A DNA stretch of 64,000 nt, taken from positions 1 to 64,000 of the forward strand of contig NZ_JQDZ01000114.1 of the NCBI RefSeq assembly GCF_000764205.1, read 5' to 3'. Below, piece after piece: positions 35,947-46,235 of the stretch. A model generated the notes under the pieces. That model worked only from the letters and a program-made list of their open reading frames with translations. It was not told the origin of the DNA and did not search any database. The stretch comes from Thalassotalea sp. ND16A (lineage in GTDB: Bacteria; Pseudomonadota; Gammaproteobacteria; Enterobacterales; Alteromonadaceae). A program made the translations under genes and the position numbers. How positions within the stretch are numbered: position 1 is the first letter of the stretch; the number at the start of each line of letters is the position of its first letter.

Positions 35947-35990
35947 GAGTCCCAAGTTTGTTTACAATACTCACTTGGGGCTTTTTTTTG
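35947..35990 (+). terminator. Terminator downstream of the lipoprotein gene
   Basis: AGTCCCAAGT at about 35949 pairs with ACTTGGGGCT at about 35973 (one G-U or mismatch) around a 14-nt loop and is followed by TTTTTTTT. Confidence 0.75.
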
Positions 35991-36034
35991 CATGGGTGTG
36001 CTTATACCCATTACCAAATTCTAAAAAGAGCGCC

Positions 36035-36188
36035 GTCATCCCTGAGGAGCACTAGCGACATCAGGGACCTCATGAACCGCTATTGTGGTTTGGTTCGATA
36101 CGCTTGCGGATTTAAAGCAGGATCTGTTTAGAAGCACGTTGTGAATTTAGGAGGTCCCACATCTCGCTAATGCTCGTGATGGGATGAC
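36035..36188. mobile_element. MITE-like inverted-repeat element, family 1, copy A
   Basis: This 154-bp non-coding element has imperfect terminal inverted repeats of about 40 bp: GTCATCCCTGAGGAGCACTA on the left, and GTCATCCCATCACGAGCATT on the reverse complement of the right end, both continuing into AGCGA and GGGACCTC. A second copy with the same ends lies at 45158-45322. No transposase is encoded. It lies between the lipoprotein and hda. Confidence 0.75.
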
Positions 36189-36242
36189 GTTTAATTGTAT
36201 CAAAAAAATTTATGCCGTCATTTCGTTTCTCGTTTCTCCTTC

Positions 36243-36941
36243 CTAAAACAACACTTCTTTGATAAACGGTATAGTAATTTTACGCTGCGCTTTAATTGAA
36301 GCTTTGTCGAGAATATCCAGACTTTCAAGCAAGTGATTCATGTCTCTAGATAAACGATTTAACAAAAATTTCACCGTTTCATCGTTCATTTCTATGCCTC
36401 GTAATTTTGCATGAAGTTGTAAAGCCTTGATCTTATCGCTATCTGACAGTGGCTTAATTTGTTCGGTATAGCCCCAAGTGATCCTGGAAACTAAATCAGG
36501 CAGAGTGATCAGTAAGCTATTAGCACTATTATTACCGGCAATAATTAACTTTTTGTTGTTTTCAATCACCCGGTTATAAAGATCAAAAATCCCTTGTTGC
36601 CATTGTTTATTACCGGCAATAAGGTGTAAATCATCCAGGCAAATTAAATCAACGTGTTCAAGGTTGGCCAACACTTCAACCGATAAATGCTTTATTTCAG
36701 ATAAGGATAAACATAATGAGCTAAGCCCCAATTGTGATGCGTAAGCACAACTGGCATGCAATAGGTGTGATTTGCCCACGCTTTCCTGGCCAAATAAATA
36801 AAATCCATTGGTAGTTTTCGCCGGATGCTGAATAAATGCTTTTAGCTGCCCTAATATCGCGCCACTGTTAATGGCGAAGAAACTGTCAAACGTTTCATCA
36901 TCAGGTAAATGTACCGCCAATGGCAATTGTTCTGTGTTCAA
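36243..36941 (-). CDS. hda: DnaA-regulatory inactivator Hda
   Basis: Hda works with the beta clamp to stimulate ATP hydrolysis by DnaA and so prevents re-initiation of replication. The 232-aa protein has the clamp-binding motif QLPLAVHLP at residues 5-13, a Walker A-like GQESVGKSHLL near 51, Walker B LICLDDLHLI near 100 and the box VII/sensor II region with LLNRLSRDMNHLLESLDILD near the C-terminus. It follows the DUF2066 gene after 2 nt, a conserved pair in this group. Confidence 0.94.
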   Translation of the reverse strand: MNTEQLPLAVHLPDDETFDSFFAINSGAILGQLKAFIQHPAKTTNGFYLFGQESVGKSHLLHASCAYASQLGLSSLCLSLSEIKHLSVEVLANLEHVDLICLDDLHLIAGNKQWQQGIFDLYNRVIENNKKLIIAGNNSANSLLITLPDLVSRITWGYTEQIKPLSDSDKIKALQLHAKLRGIEMNDETVKFLLNRLSRDMNHLLESLDILDKASIKAQRKITIPFIKEVLF

Positions 36942-36943
36942 TG

Positions 36944-38047
36944 TTAACCCTTCCAGAAAAAACTAAGTTGTTTATCTACATCCATCTGAGCCAGTGGATC
37001 GACATTTTCAACTAAACTATTTTCAAGTTTCAACGATTGCATAATGGCATTTTCGTCAGCAAGAATGTTTAACCGGAACAGCATTTTTTCACCGGCAACA
37101 TTAATCAGTTTAACTTCTGACACCAAAGTTAAATTAGTTAAAAACTCACTGACGCCAACAAAGTCATGCATTGAAGTAACATTGGCTATCTCAATATCCA
37201 AATAGGTTTTCTTATCATTACTAAATACATACGAGTTTTGCTGATGTAGCTGTTCGGCCACATTATGGATAAGAGTGGTTAATAATTTATCTTTATCATC
37301 CGCTGAAATTTTATTTTGCAAAACCATACCATTTTGCAGCAGTTGCCAATCGGCAACAAACAGTGGTTGTTTACACACCTGCCCACACATCGTAATGTCA
37401 GGCTCCTCAATCAGGGTTGAGTTTGATATTCTAATAATCAACACCGCCTCCGCCAAATAGCGGCTAGACGCATTTAGTAAACGGTCTTGAAACCGGCCCC
37501 AGATATCACTTTTTGATACCTGCATGGTATCGGTTAAATCCATCAACGGAAAATTGACTGGCAAGCCTCTTTCACGCGCCGAAGAAATTATGGTTTGCTT
37601 CACGGTCAACGATGAGTCATCAATAATTTTGCGCTCTAAACCTTGCTCATCTATGGTCCAAACGGTGATTAACGGTCGATGTTTGCCCCAGATGCTGGCA
37701 TTACTGTCTTGTAATAATTTATTAACTTTAGCTTCTTCAAAACTGGCCAACAAAAAAGTTTTGCCGTCTTTTTGGCTATAACGAAACTGGCTCAAGTAAT
37801 TATTACTTTTTGCTAAGGCCGTTTTAATTTGTTTATTTGAATTTACAAATTTTTCTCCGGACAAACTCACCAGCACTTTTTTAAAGGCAAGTTTTGCCGC
37901 TTGTTGTTTTCCAGACGATGTGGCTTCAACAACGACTTCAGCTTGGTATAAATTGCTAACTTCAACCGCATGGGAGGGGAAAAAGACAGCAATTAGCGCA
38001 ATAAACAAGCTAACTGTTGATTTTGGGAATGTTTTTCTTAAATTCAT
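36944..38047 (-). CDS. DUF2066 exported protein
   Basis: A 367-aa protein with a signal peptide (TVSLFIALIAVFFPSHA) and the DUF2066 pattern (LYQAEVVVEATSSGKQQAAKLAFKKVLVSLSG near the N-terminus). Its function is unknown. The gene is commonly found between purM and hda, as here. I chose the ATG at 38047; a TTG two codons upstream could also open the frame. It lies 2 nt before hda and is probably co-transcribed with it. Confidence 0.87.
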   Translation of the reverse strand: MNLRKTFPKSTVSLFIALIAVFFPSHAVEVSNLYQAEVVVEATSSGKQQAAKLAFKKVLVSLSGEKFVNSNKQIKTALAKSNNYLSQFRYSQKDGKTFLLASFEEAKVNKLLQDSNASIWGKHRPLITVWTIDEQGLERKIIDDSSLTVKQTIISSARERGLPVNFPLMDLTDTMQVSKSDIWGRFQDRLLNASSRYLAEAVLIIRISNSTLIEEPDITMCGQVCKQPLFVADWQLLQNGMVLQNKISADDKDKLLTTLIHNVAEQLHQQNSYVFSNDKKTYLDIEIANVTSMHDFVGVSEFLTNLTLVSEVKLINVAGEKMLFRLNILADENAIMQSLKLENSLVENVDPLAQMDVDKQLSFFWKG

Positions 38048-38141
38048 AGGCAAATATTATCATAAAGATTAACAATTTAACCAAGAAATAAATTATTTTC
38101 TCTCAAAGATTTTATATCTGTGCCAGCACTGGTAGAATATG

Positions 38142-38406
38142 TATACCCGTTTCCATTCAGGATGCAGGTTTCAGAGTGCTTGAGCAATTCTAATACAAGG
38201 CGCAGCTATACAGTAATGGTTATTCCCTTACAAATAGTTGCAACGAGGTAGTAGGATTGCTCAAGCGCTTCTTCGATGGGTTTAAAAACGATTTATGCAG
38301 CGTTATTAAGTTTAACAATGGAAGAACCATTATTTAAAATTAATGCCTTGCCTAAATCGTTTTTAACTCCCACTGAAATCCTACACTCTGAATGGAAACG
38401 CGTATA
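38142..38406. mobile_element. Non-coding inverted-repeat element, family 2, copy C
   Basis: This 265-bp element fills most of the DUF2066-purM gap. Its ends, TATACCCGTTTCCATTCAGG and the complementary right end CTGAATGGAAACGCGTATA, form about 33 bp of imperfect inverted repeat. The interior has the motif TTTAAAAACGATTTATGCAG, then GCGTTATT, then AATGCCTTG, which recurs in the element at 61281-61552. It has no ORF. Confidence 0.7.
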
Positions 38407-38453
38407 AAATTTTTACGTATTCTAATTTACTAATTACATGTTAAGGGTTCGAA

Positions 38454-39494
38454 GTGAGCGAGCAAAAACAATCTTTAAGCTATAAAGACGCTGGTGTTGA
38501 TATTGATGCTGGTAATGCCTTGGTTGAAAACATCAAAGGCGCGGTAAAAAGCACGACTCGTCCAGAAGTGATGGGTGGCATTGGTGGTTTTGGCGCAATT
38601 TGCCAAATTCCAGCAGGTTATAAAGAGCCAGTGCTTATTTCGGGTACTGATGGTGTTGGTACCAAGTTACGTTTAGCGATCGATTTAAAAAGACACGACA
38701 CCGTTGGTATCGATTTGGTTGCTATGTGTGTTAACGATTTATTGGTATTAGGTGCTGAACCTCTATACTTCCTTGATTATTATGCCACGGCAAAGCTCGA
38801 TGTGAATGTAGCATCTGACGTTGTTAAAGGTATCGCTGAAGGCTGTATTCAATCTGGCTGTGCTCTGGTTGGCGGCGAAACGGCAGAAATGCCAGGCATG
38901 TACCATCAAGGCGACTACGATATCGCTGGTTTTTGTACCGGCATTGCAGAAAAATCTGAATTAATTACTGGTGACAATGTTGCAGCCGGCGATCAATTAA
39001 TTGCCCTTGGCTCTTCGGGTCCACACTCAAATGGCTTCTCATTAATCCGTAAAGTTTTAGAAGTTAATAACACTGACACCAGTGAAATGTTAGCGGATAA
39101 AACTATTGCGGATCATTTATTAGAGCCAACCAAGATTTATGTTAAATCCACCTTAGCCATGCTCAAAGAAGTGAAAGCAAATGCCCTTTCTCACATCACC
39201 GGCGGTGGTTTCTGGGAAAACATTCCACGCGTATTGCCTAAAAACACCAAAGCAGTAGTCGATGGTAGCAGCTGGCAATGGCCTGAAATTTTTAACTGGT
39301 TACAACAAAAAGGTAACATCACTACGCATGAGATGTACCGTACCTTTAACTGTGGTGTTGGCATGATCATCGTAGTACCAAGCGATAAAGTTGCACAAAG
39401 TATTGAGATTTTAACCGCGCATGGCGAAAATGCCTGGCACATAGGTGAAATTCAAGCAGCAAATGACAACGAAGAACAAGTGGTAATTAACTAA
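38454..39494 (+). CDS. purM: Phosphoribosylformylglycinamidine cyclo-ligase (AIR synthetase)
   Basis: Closes the imidazole ring in purine synthesis, forming AIR from FGAM with ATP. The 346-aa length equals the family (345 in E. coli). The N-terminus [21 protein letters not shown] and the signatures [18 protein letters not shown] and [10 protein letters not shown] are clear. The start is GTG at 38454, with AAGGG 8 nt upstream. It is followed after 1 nt by purN. The element upstream leaves about 47 bp for the core promoter. Confidence 0.96.
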   Translation: MSEQKQSLSYKDAGVDIDAGNALVENIKGAVKSTTRPEVMGGIGGFGAICQIPAGYKEPVLISGTDGVGTKLRLAIDLKRHDTVGIDLVAMCVNDLLVLGAEPLYFLDYYATAKLDVNVASDVVKGIAEGCIQSGCALVGGETAEMPGMYHQGDYDIAGFCTGIAEKSELITGDNVAAGDQLIALGSSGPHSNGFSLIRKVLEVNNTDTSEMLADKTIADHLLEPTKIYVKSTLAMLKEVKANALSHITGGGFWENIPRVLPKNTKAVVDGSSWQWPEIFNWLQQKGNITTHEMYRTFNCGVGMIIVVPSDKVAQSIEILTAHGENAWHIGEIQAANDNEEQVVIN

Positions 39495-39495
39495 A

Positions 39496-40146
39496 ATGAC
39501 GGCCCAGAAAAGAATTGTTGTTCTTATCTCGGGTAGTGGTACTAACTTGCAGGCTATCATTGATGCCTGCAAGAACCAATACATAGAGGGTGATGTGGTT
39601 GGTGTAGTATCAAATAAAGCCGATGTTTATGGTTTAACCCGAGCGCAAAATTCTGATATTGCCACCTGTGTGTTATCGCACAAAGAGTTTGACTCGCGCG
39701 AAGCCTATGACATTGAGCTCATTGCCAATATTGATACTTTTAAACCTGACTTGGTTATTCTCGCCGGTTTTATGCGCATATTAACCCCCGGTTTTGTGCA
39801 ACATTTTCAAGGCAAGTTACTGAACATCCACCCTTCGCTATTGCCTAAATATCAAGGCCTGAATACGCATCAGCGTGCCATCGATGCGGGCGATAAAGAA
39901 CATGGGGTTAGCGTACATTTTGTCACTGAAGAGCTCGATGGCGGCCCGGTCATTCTACAAGCGAAAGTACCTGTATTTGAAAGTGACAGTGCCGATGATC
40001 TGGCCTCGCGAGTGCATCAACAAGAACACCGTATCTATCCGTTAGTGGCGAAATGGTTCTGTCAATCTCGCCTCGCAATGTCTGCAGATTGTGCCAAACT
40101 TGATGGTAAAGCATTGCCTGAAAATGGCTATGCCAGCGAAGATTAA
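39496..40146 (+). CDS. purN: Phosphoribosylglycinamide formyltransferase 1
   Basis: Transfers formyl from 10-formyl-THF to GAR, step three of purine synthesis. The 216-aa product shows the GART signature: VVLISGSGTNLQAIIDAC at the N-terminus, VILAGFMRILTPGFV near residue 88 and the catalytic segment LLNIHPSLLPKYQGL near 105 (Asn and His). The active-site Asp is in SVHFVTEELDGGPVI. It is translated 1 nt after purM in the same operon. Confidence 0.95.
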   Translation: MTAQKRIVVLISGSGTNLQAIIDACKNQYIEGDVVGVVSNKADVYGLTRAQNSDIATCVLSHKEFDSREAYDIELIANIDTFKPDLVILAGFMRILTPGFVQHFQGKLLNIHPSLLPKYQGLNTHQRAIDAGDKEHGVSVHFVTEELDGGPVILQAKVPVFESDSADDLASRVHQQEHRIYPLVAKWFCQSRLAMSADCAKLDGKALPENGYASED

Positions 40147-40258
40147 CAGTATTAAAATTGGTATGAGAATTTTTTTGAACTAACTTACTGTTACCATACT
40201 CCAACTTTAGCTAACTCTAACAAAGTGTTAGCAACTAAAGTAAGCAATAAGGAACACT

Positions 40259-41032
40259 ATGCGCAGTAAGTTTTTACCTCCCGTTATTATTGGCCTTGGC
40301 CTGTCCTACTTTTCTCAAGCGGCAGCTGCCAATGAAGTGGTCAGCCACATCGACGACTTTACCGCGAAGTACAATATTGTCCACGATGGCGACATTGTTG
40401 GCAAAGCGGTTAGAACATTAAAAAACCTTCCCGATGGCAGTTTCGACTTCAATTATAAAACCGACATTGAGTGGCTTATATTTTCTGATCACCGCCGTGA
40501 AATAACCACCAACAGAATTGTCAATGGCCAGGTTATCCCGCTAACTTATAAGTCAGATAGAGAAGGCACTGGTAAAGACAAGTTTTATGAATGGCGGTTT
40601 GATGCAGACAATAAAACCGCATACAACTTAAAAAAGAACAACAAACCGATGAAAGGTGAATGGGTAGATGGCTTACAAAGTAAGCTGAGTTATCACCTGC
40701 AATCTCGTATAAATTTGATCAATAAAAAGAAAGACTTCAATTTCAAAGCGTTAAGTAGCTCAGGTAAAGTGAGCAGCTATCACTACGAATACTTAGGCAC
40801 AGAAGAACTGCTATTACCTTATGGGGTGTTAGATACGGTTAAATTGAAGCGTAAAAAACCAGGCTCTAAACAAGTCACTTATGCCTGGTTTGCCCCTGAG
40901 CTTAATTACATGATGGTGAAACTTCACCAAATAGAAAGCAGTTTTCAACAGTTTCAAGCAGAGCTGGTTTCGGTTGACCCAGATGTCAAAAAAGCAGCTA
41001 GCGCCAATTCCGAAGAAAATAACAAGAATTAA
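40259..41032 (+). CDS. DUF3108 exported protein
   Basis: A 257-aa protein with an N-terminal signal peptide (VIIGLGLSYFSQAAAA) and the DUF3108 pattern of beta strands: FTAKYNIVHDGDIVGKAVRTL, then YKTDIEWLIFSDHRREITT, then GVLDTVKLKRKKPGSKQVTYAWFAPELNYMMVKL. It is predicted periplasmic. No enzymatic residue is known for the family. It lies downstream of purN in the same direction, as is usual in this group. The end overlaps the end of the opposite gene by 4 nt. Confidence 0.86.
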   Translation: MRSKFLPPVIIGLGLSYFSQAAAANEVVSHIDDFTAKYNIVHDGDIVGKAVRTLKNLPDGSFDFNYKTDIEWLIFSDHRREITTNRIVNGQVIPLTYKSDREGTGKDKFYEWRFDADNKTAYNLKKNNKPMKGEWVDGLQSKLSYHLQSRINLINKKKDFNFKALSSSGKVSSYHYEYLGTEELLLPYGVLDTVKLKRKKPGSKQVTYAWFAPELNYMMVKLHQIESSFQQFQAELVSVDPDVKKAASANSEENNKN

Positions 41033-41817
41033 GAGAGCCGGTTGCCGCTAAAGGCAATTTCGCCCTTAACAAAAGCTAACCAATCACCCGCTTTTAATTT
41101 AATCCAGGTTTCATCCGCGGTGAGGGGCTGAGTAGCAATTACCGTAACCACATCATTTTCCGTGGTCTCTTTTTTAAAATCGATGGCAACATCGGTATCA
41201 ATTAACTTGGCCGGGCCAAATGGTGCTCGCCGGGTGATCCAATGCAAATTATTCGAACAATAGGCAAAGATAAATTCACCATCACTCAAAATCAAATTAA
41301 ACACCCCAAGTGGATCAATTAAACGACACAAGCTTGCCAGAAACTTAAACAGTGGCTCTTGTTCTGGCCGGCTATCACCAAATTTTACCCGTAACTGCTC
41401 TAAAATCCAGACAAATGCCTGTTCACTGTCGGTACAACCTATAGATAATAATTTATGAGTTTTAAGAATTTCTTGATAATTTGCTAACTGACCATTGTGT
41501 GCATAAGTAAAATTTCGTCCCCACAGTTCTCGAGAAAATGGGTGGGTGTTTTCTAAACTCACCGCACCGGCATTTGCCTGACGAATATGACACACTACGG
41601 CTTCGCTTTTGATCGGGTAATTGCTGACCAGTTTGGCAATTTCAGAATCGAAACTCGGTTGTGGATCTTTAAAAGTTCTACAGCCCTTGCCTTCATAAAA
41701 GGTAATCCCCCACCCATCTCGGTGCGGCCCGGTATTGCCACCTCGTTGCATTAACCCGGCAAAACTAAAACAAATATCCGTTGGTACATTGGCACTCATC
41801 GCCAATAATTCGCACAT
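41029..41817 (-). CDS. Class II glutamine amidotransferase (YafJ-like)
   Basis: A 262-aa protein of the YafJ family. After Met removal the nucleophile Cys2 is N-terminal (MCELLAMSANVPTDICF), and RGGNTGPHRDGWGITF and HIRQANAGAVSLENTHPF carry the glutaminase site. The family hydrolyses an amide, but its physiological substrate is not established here. The length agrees with E. coli YafJ (255). It is monocistronic and divergent from fadE. Confidence 0.9.
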   Translation of the reverse strand: MCELLAMSANVPTDICFSFAGLMQRGGNTGPHRDGWGITFYEGKGCRTFKDPQPSFDSEIAKLVSNYPIKSEAVVCHIRQANAGAVSLENTHPFSRELWGRNFTYAHNGQLANYQEILKTHKLLSIGCTDSEQAFVWILEQLRVKFGDSRPEQEPLFKFLASLCRLIDPLGVFNLILSDGEFIFAYCSNNLHWITRRAPFGPAKLIDTDVAIDFKKETTENDVVTVIATQPLTADETWIKLKAGDWLAFVKGEIAFSGNRLS

Positions 41818-41987
41818 GCGCTGTTCCTATCACTATGTTTAAACTAACTCACACTATGTTATGCCATAGCGTTTGCTCATTTCAATTATTAGACATTATT
41901 TCAGTTTATTCGAATAACTGACAGGATGAATTATACTTATTGATACATTTAATTTGAATTATTAACAAAATGTTATTATGCTTAAAT

Positions 41988-42004
41988 TAGTGGTCAGACC
42001 TCTC
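41988..42004. promoter_or_regulatory. FadR-like operator upstream of fadE
   Basis: TAGTGGTCAGACCTCTC contains the TGGTC-N-GACC core of FadR operators, in the promoter region 30 nt before the fadE start. In other gammaproteobacteria FadR represses fadE unless long-chain acyl-CoA is present. The core is observed; the regulator is inferred. Confidence 0.6.
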
Positions 42005-42033
42005 TCCCTGTCGTAATATATAAAGGATTTAAT

Positions 42034-44502
42034 GTGGAATTTTTAATTGGCTTAGCCATAGCCCTTATCGTGACTAGTTATTTAGCTTACAACAGAGCTT
42101 CTTTAAGGGTATTTACCCTCGCTTTTACTGCCATGCTGTTTATTGGTTATATCTATAATTTTGTTGGAACATTCGCTTGGATAGTGTTTGTAGCTGTGGC
42201 CTTACCTCTCAATGTTCGAAGTTTACGTCAGCAATTAATTAGCTCCAAGTTACTCAAAGCTTTTCAAAAGATCATGCCCGAAATGTCTGACACCGAAAAA
42301 GACGCACTTAATGCCGGTACTACCTGGTTTGAAGCGGAGCTATTTAAAGGCGATCCTAACTGGGACAAATTGCACAAATTTCCACAACCAAGATTAACCC
42401 TCGAAGAGCAAGAGTTTCTCGATGGCCCGGTAGAAGAAGTCTGCCGTTTATGTGATGACTGGGAAACGACGCACGAAATAGCCGATTTATCCCCCGAAGT
42501 ATGGCAATACTTAAAAGACAATAAGTTTTTTGCGATGATCATCAAAAAGCAATACGGCGGTTTAGAGTTTAGTGCCTACGCGCAATCTCGAGTTTTACAA
42601 AAACTCAGTGGTGTTTCTATTGTGTTGGCCAGTACCGTTGGCGTGCCCAACTCTTTAGGTCCTGGTGAACTATTGCAACACTACGGCACCAAAGAACAAC
42701 AAGACCATTACCTGCCACGACTAGCTACCGGGGAAGAAATCCCTTGTTTTGCCTTAACTAGCCCAGAAGCAGGCTCTGATGCGGGTGCAATTCCTGATTT
42801 TGGTATTGTTTGTAAAGGCGAATTTGACGGCAAAGAAGTGCTGGGCATGCGCTTAACCTGGAATAAGCGTTACATTACTCTGGCGCCGATTGCTACCATT
42901 TTAGGTTTGGCATTCAAACTTTATGATCCGGATAATTTAATCGGTGAAGAGAGTGATTTAGGCATCACTTGCGCCTTGATCCCTACCGATATTGAAGGGG
43001 TGGTAACGGGTCGTAGACATTTCCCTTTGAACGTCCCCTTTCAAAATGGCCCGACTCAAGGTGAAAACATTTTTGTTCCGCTTGATTTTATCATCGGAGG
43101 TTCTGACATGGCGGGCCAAGGTTGGCGCATGCTGGTTGAATGTTTATCGGTAGGCCGGGCAATCACCCTGCCTTCAAATGCTGCCGGAGGCACCAAGCAG
43201 GTTGCTTTAGCTACTGGGGCTTACAGCCATATTCGTCGTCAATTCAAACTGCCTATTGGTAAAATGGAGGGGGTGGAAGAAGCTCTGGGTCGTATTGGTG
43301 GCAACGCTTATCTAATGGATGCGGTAACGACTATGTCTACCGGTGCGGTAGACTTAGGTGAAAAGCCATCGGTTGTTTCCGCCATTTGTAAATACCATTT
43401 AACCGAAAAAATGCGCAGCTGCATTATTGATGCTATGGATATTCATGGCGGTAAAGGGGTTTGCATGGGCCCGGCAAACTACCTGGCAAGGGGCTATCAA
43501 GGAGCCCCCATTGCCATTACGGTTGAAGGGGCAAACATTCTAACCCGCAACATGATTATTTACGGCCAGGGAGCAATACGTTGTCATCCCTATGTGCTGG
43601 CTGAGCTGGAAGCAGCGGCAAATCCAAACTTTGAACAAGCCGTTGAAGACTTTGATCAAGCAGTATTCGGGCATGTGGGCTTCACTATTTCGAATATGAT
43701 CCGTTCGGTTTGGTTCTCATTATCGGCAGCGCATTTTGTAAAAGCACCATTTAAAGATAAGACCCATCGTTATTATCAAATTATGACGCGCTTTAGTTCA
43801 AACCTGGCCTTAATTTCAGACTTATCTATGGCTTCTCTTGGTGGCGACTTAAAGCGCCGTGAGCGTATTTCGGCCCGTCTGGGTGATGTATTAAGCTATT
43901 TATATTTAACCTCCGCTACGTTAAAACGTTTTAACGACGAAGGCCGAATAAAAGAAGACGAAGCATTAATGATGTGGGCCGTTGAAGATAGCTTATATAA
44001 ATGTGAAAAGGCAATGTTAGAGTTAACTCAAAACTTCCCTAACCGCTTGCTTGGGAAACTGTTTAAGCTACTGGTTTTACCATTTGGCACCTCAATGAAA
44101 AAACCGAGTGATGTATTAGATCATAAAGTGGCTATGATTATACAAACCCCATCAGCGAGTCGAGACCGTCTAGGGAAAGGCCAGTATTTGAACCAAACAA
44201 ATGGCAGTGTAACCGGACAGCTAGAAGCAACGTTAATCAACATCATTAAAGCTGAGAAGGTTATCGATAAAATCAACAAAGCCACTGGCAAAAGACACGC
44301 CATTATCAATCTTGATCAACTCGCCGATACTGCACTTGCCAATGGTTATATCTCAACCGAAGAAGCCGAGCTGCTTGTTGTTACTGAAAAGCAACGTAAA
44401 GCCGTGATTAACGTAGATGACTTTGAGACCATGGATTTAATCGCAAACCAGGAAAAGCATCAGGCAAACTTACCGGAGAAAAACAAAATTAAAGCCGCTT
44501 AA
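42034..44502 (+). CDS. fadE: Acyl-CoA dehydrogenase FadE
   Basis: The FAD enzyme that catalyses the first step of fatty-acid beta-oxidation. At 822 aa it is the long FadE type (814 in E. coli), with two N-terminal membrane segments ([16 protein letters not shown] and [16 protein letters not shown]). The dehydrogenase core has [18 protein letters not shown] near residue 243 and the catalytic glutamate region [21 protein letters not shown] near 495. The C-terminal DUF1974 part follows. The start is GTG at 42034, with AAAGGA 7 nt upstream. A FadR-like site precedes it. Confidence 0.95.
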   Translation: MEFLIGLAIALIVTSYLAYNRASLRVFTLAFTAMLFIGYIYNFVGTFAWIVFVAVALPLNVRSLRQQLISSKLLKAFQKIMPEMSDTEKDALNAGTTWFEAELFKGDPNWDKLHKFPQPRLTLEEQEFLDGPVEEVCRLCDDWETTHEIADLSPEVWQYLKDNKFFAMIIKKQYGGLEFSAYAQSRVLQKLSGVSIVLASTVGVPNSLGPGELLQHYGTKEQQDHYLPRLATGEEIPCFALTSPEAGSDAGAIPDFGIVCKGEFDGKEVLGMRLTWNKRYITLAPIATILGLAFKLYDPDNLIGEESDLGITCALIPTDIEGVVTGRRHFPLNVPFQNGPTQGENIFVPLDFIIGGSDMAGQGWRMLVECLSVGRAITLPSNAAGGTKQVALATGAYSHIRRQFKLPIGKMEGVEEALGRIGGNAYLMDAVTTMSTGAVDLGEKPSVVSAICKYHLTEKMRSCIIDAMDIHGGKGVCMGPANYLARGYQGAPIAITVEGANILTRNMIIYGQGAIRCHPYVLAELEAAANPNFEQAVEDFDQAVFGHVGFTISNMIRSVWFSLSAAHFVKAPFKDKTHRYYQIMTRFSSNLALISDLSMASLGGDLKRRERISARLGDVLSYLYLTSATLKRFNDEGRIKEDEALMMWAVEDSLYKCEKAMLELTQNFPNRLLGKLFKLLVLPFGTSMKKPSDVLDHKVAMIIQTPSASRDRLGKGQYLNQTNGSVTGQLEATLINIIKAEKVIDKINKATGKRHAIINLDQLADTALANGYISTEEAELLVVTEKQRKAVINVDDFETMDLIANQEKHQANLPEKNKIKAA

Positions 44503-44537
44503 GCAAGAGCCGTTATAACCAACACCGCCGCTTAATA

Positions 44538-44573
44538 CGCCAAAAGCCGTAGCATAATCGCTACGGCTTTTTA
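44538..44573. terminator. Bidirectional terminator after fadE
   Basis: AAAAGCCGTAGC pairs with GCTACGGCTTTTT around ATAATC. It serves fadE and the converging SRPBCC gene. Confidence 0.88.
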
Positions 44574-44590
44574 GCATTTACGGTTTAACA

Positions 44591-45025
44591 CTATTGTGTT
44601 TCGGCAAAGGTTTTAAACTGGGTTAAATACTTGCACGACTGGCTTTTAAACATGCCAGGCAAAAGCATCGACATAAGCTTAACAAATCCCGTGCATTTAA
44701 ATTCGTTTTTACAAATCCAGCGGGTTTTATTGTTGTCTAACTCAACAAATGAGTTTTCAACCAAATTCCATACGTTTTCAGTTTCATAAACCCCAGCAAA
44801 TTTTTCAGGTAAATCTCTTATGGTGATGGTTTCAGTCATCACTATTTCTTTAGAACCCATCTTATAAGTCAGTTTAGATTCTGCCCCTACTTGTCCAGGA
44901 GCACCACTAACCGCCTCAAAGCTAATGAGATCCGGTTGCCAACGTTTCATGTTTTCACTGTCATCAAACAATTCAATAACACGTTGAACAGGCAAATCGA
45001 TATCTATCTCTAACGTATAGTTCAT
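44591..45025 (-). CDS. SRPBCC-family (polyketide cyclase-like) protein
   Basis: A 144-aa START/Bet v1-like protein that starts MNYTLEIDIDLPVQRVIELFDDSENMKRWQPDLISFE, the family's ligand-pocket opening. The C-terminal helix FVKLMSMLLPGMFKSQSCKYLTQFKTFAE is normal. Members bind hydrophobic ligands; no catalytic role can be assigned. It is single and convergent with fadE. Confidence 0.82.
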   Translation of the reverse strand: MNYTLEIDIDLPVQRVIELFDDSENMKRWQPDLISFEAVSGAPGQVGAESKLTYKMGSKEIVMTETITIRDLPEKFAGVYETENVWNLVENSFVELDNNKTRWICKNEFKCTGFVKLMSMLLPGMFKSQSCKYLTQFKTFAETQ

Positions 45026-45157
45026 AAGTCACTCTAATTTCTTCTACTCATTAACTATAAGAGAGAACGAGAATAATTCAATAATGTTGAGCCTTGAAGG
45101 CATCCCGTTATGCTTTTGCACGGGATCTCCGGGCAATACTCAGAAACAATTAACAAC

Positions 45158-45322
45158 GTCATCCTGTGCGAGCTTAAGCGAGACACGGGACCTCCTTCAG
45201 TTGAGCAGAGGTTTAATAAAGTAATATATTTAACAATATCTTAAATGGTAGCTGTGCTATTTATTATAACCACATTACGCGTTAGGAGGTCCCTGATATC
45301 GCTAGTGCTCTTCAGGGATGAC
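45158..45322. mobile_element. MITE-like inverted-repeat element, family 1, copy B
   Basis: This 165-bp element has ends like copy A at 36035-36188: its right end, reverse complemented, reads GTCATCCCTGAAGAGCACTA and continues into AGCGATATCAGGGACCTC, almost the left end of copy A. The left end is GTCATCCTGTGCGAGCTTAA, continuing into GGGACCTCC. The interior is unrelated and AT-rich. The rest of the gap 45026-45441 has only a short inverted repeat (ATCCCGT ... ACGGGAT, 45101-45126). Confidence 0.75.
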
Positions 45323-45441
45323 GGTGTGTGTTTTCTTTTATCGCGGAAGTCGCCTATTCGCTCACAGCCTCCTGTGAGCTTTTGATTACATTACGTTAAA
45401 TCACTGAACGGTATAACGTGTTGTTAAGATACAGTCATCTT

Positions 45442-46053
45442 TTATGATTTACTGGCTTTGAAAATATGATAGGTATGTACTGAGTTTTTACTGTTAATTG
45501 TTTGTCTATACAAAACAAGATTATTGTCATCAGATACAAATAATTCCCGATAAACTTTTACATTAATTGCGCTGCTACCCCCGCCGCCGAAAAAATCATG
45601 TATAGGATATATTAGCTTACCACCAGAACAGCTAAATCCCAATTTTTCCAAATCTAATGTATCTACATACTTATGCTGACTATCGTTGCCATAATAGGTT
45701 ATCAGCAGTTGCTGCTTAGATAGATCGACTTTTAGCTCCCCATTTAAATTTTCACCATTGCTTCGTAAGAACTTACTAGTCTTGGCCTTTCTATCTAAAT
45801 TATTAATCAAGTTTACCCAATTAATATCTGAATTACCCAGATTCAAGTATTGGTCATTCTGCGATTTAAAGGATTCACTAGATAAATGGTACAGGTCGTT
45901 AATTTGAGGGCATTCTTCACTAGAATTAGGAGTGTAACTCCAAGAATTTGATTGCAGTGGCATGTCGCCAGCCTCATTTTCAGTTTGATTTTGTGACGAA
46001 CAACTTGACACTAAAACCAATGAAGCATAAAAAACAATCTGTTTAATACTCAT
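45442..46053 (-). CDS. Hypothetical lipoprotein
   Basis: A 203-aa protein with a lipoprotein signal (YASLVLVSSCSSQ, Cys18). I do not recognise a family. After a polar linker the rest predicts mixed beta strands, with a glycine-rich loop (DFFGGGGSSAINVKVYREL) near residue 155. Two further cysteines (ECPQ and FSCSGG) could form a disulfide. It stands alone beside the degraded small gene and the tRNA cluster. It looks intact. Confidence 0.7.
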   Translation of the reverse strand: MSIKQIVFYASLVLVSSCSSQNQTENEAGDMPLQSNSWSYTPNSSEECPQINDLYHLSSESFKSQNDQYLNLGNSDINWVNLINNLDRKAKTSKFLRSNGENLNGELKVDLSKQQLLITYYGNDSQHKYVDTLDLEKLGFSCSGGKLIYPIHDFFGGGGSSAINVKVYRELFVSDDNNLVLYRQTINSKNSVHTYHIFKASKS

Positions 46054-46235
46054 ACTCTTATTTCCTTGAAATTTTATTATTATCTATCTTTTCTTATTAT
46101 CTAAAAGCAGTTATATCCGCTTATCGTTCGCAGCAACCTGTGAGCTTTTGGTTGAGTATTATTTAGCTCTACTCATTGATGTTTATTGTAATATATAGCA
46201 ATTAATCTACAGGCTAATGCTTGCCAGGATCAAGA

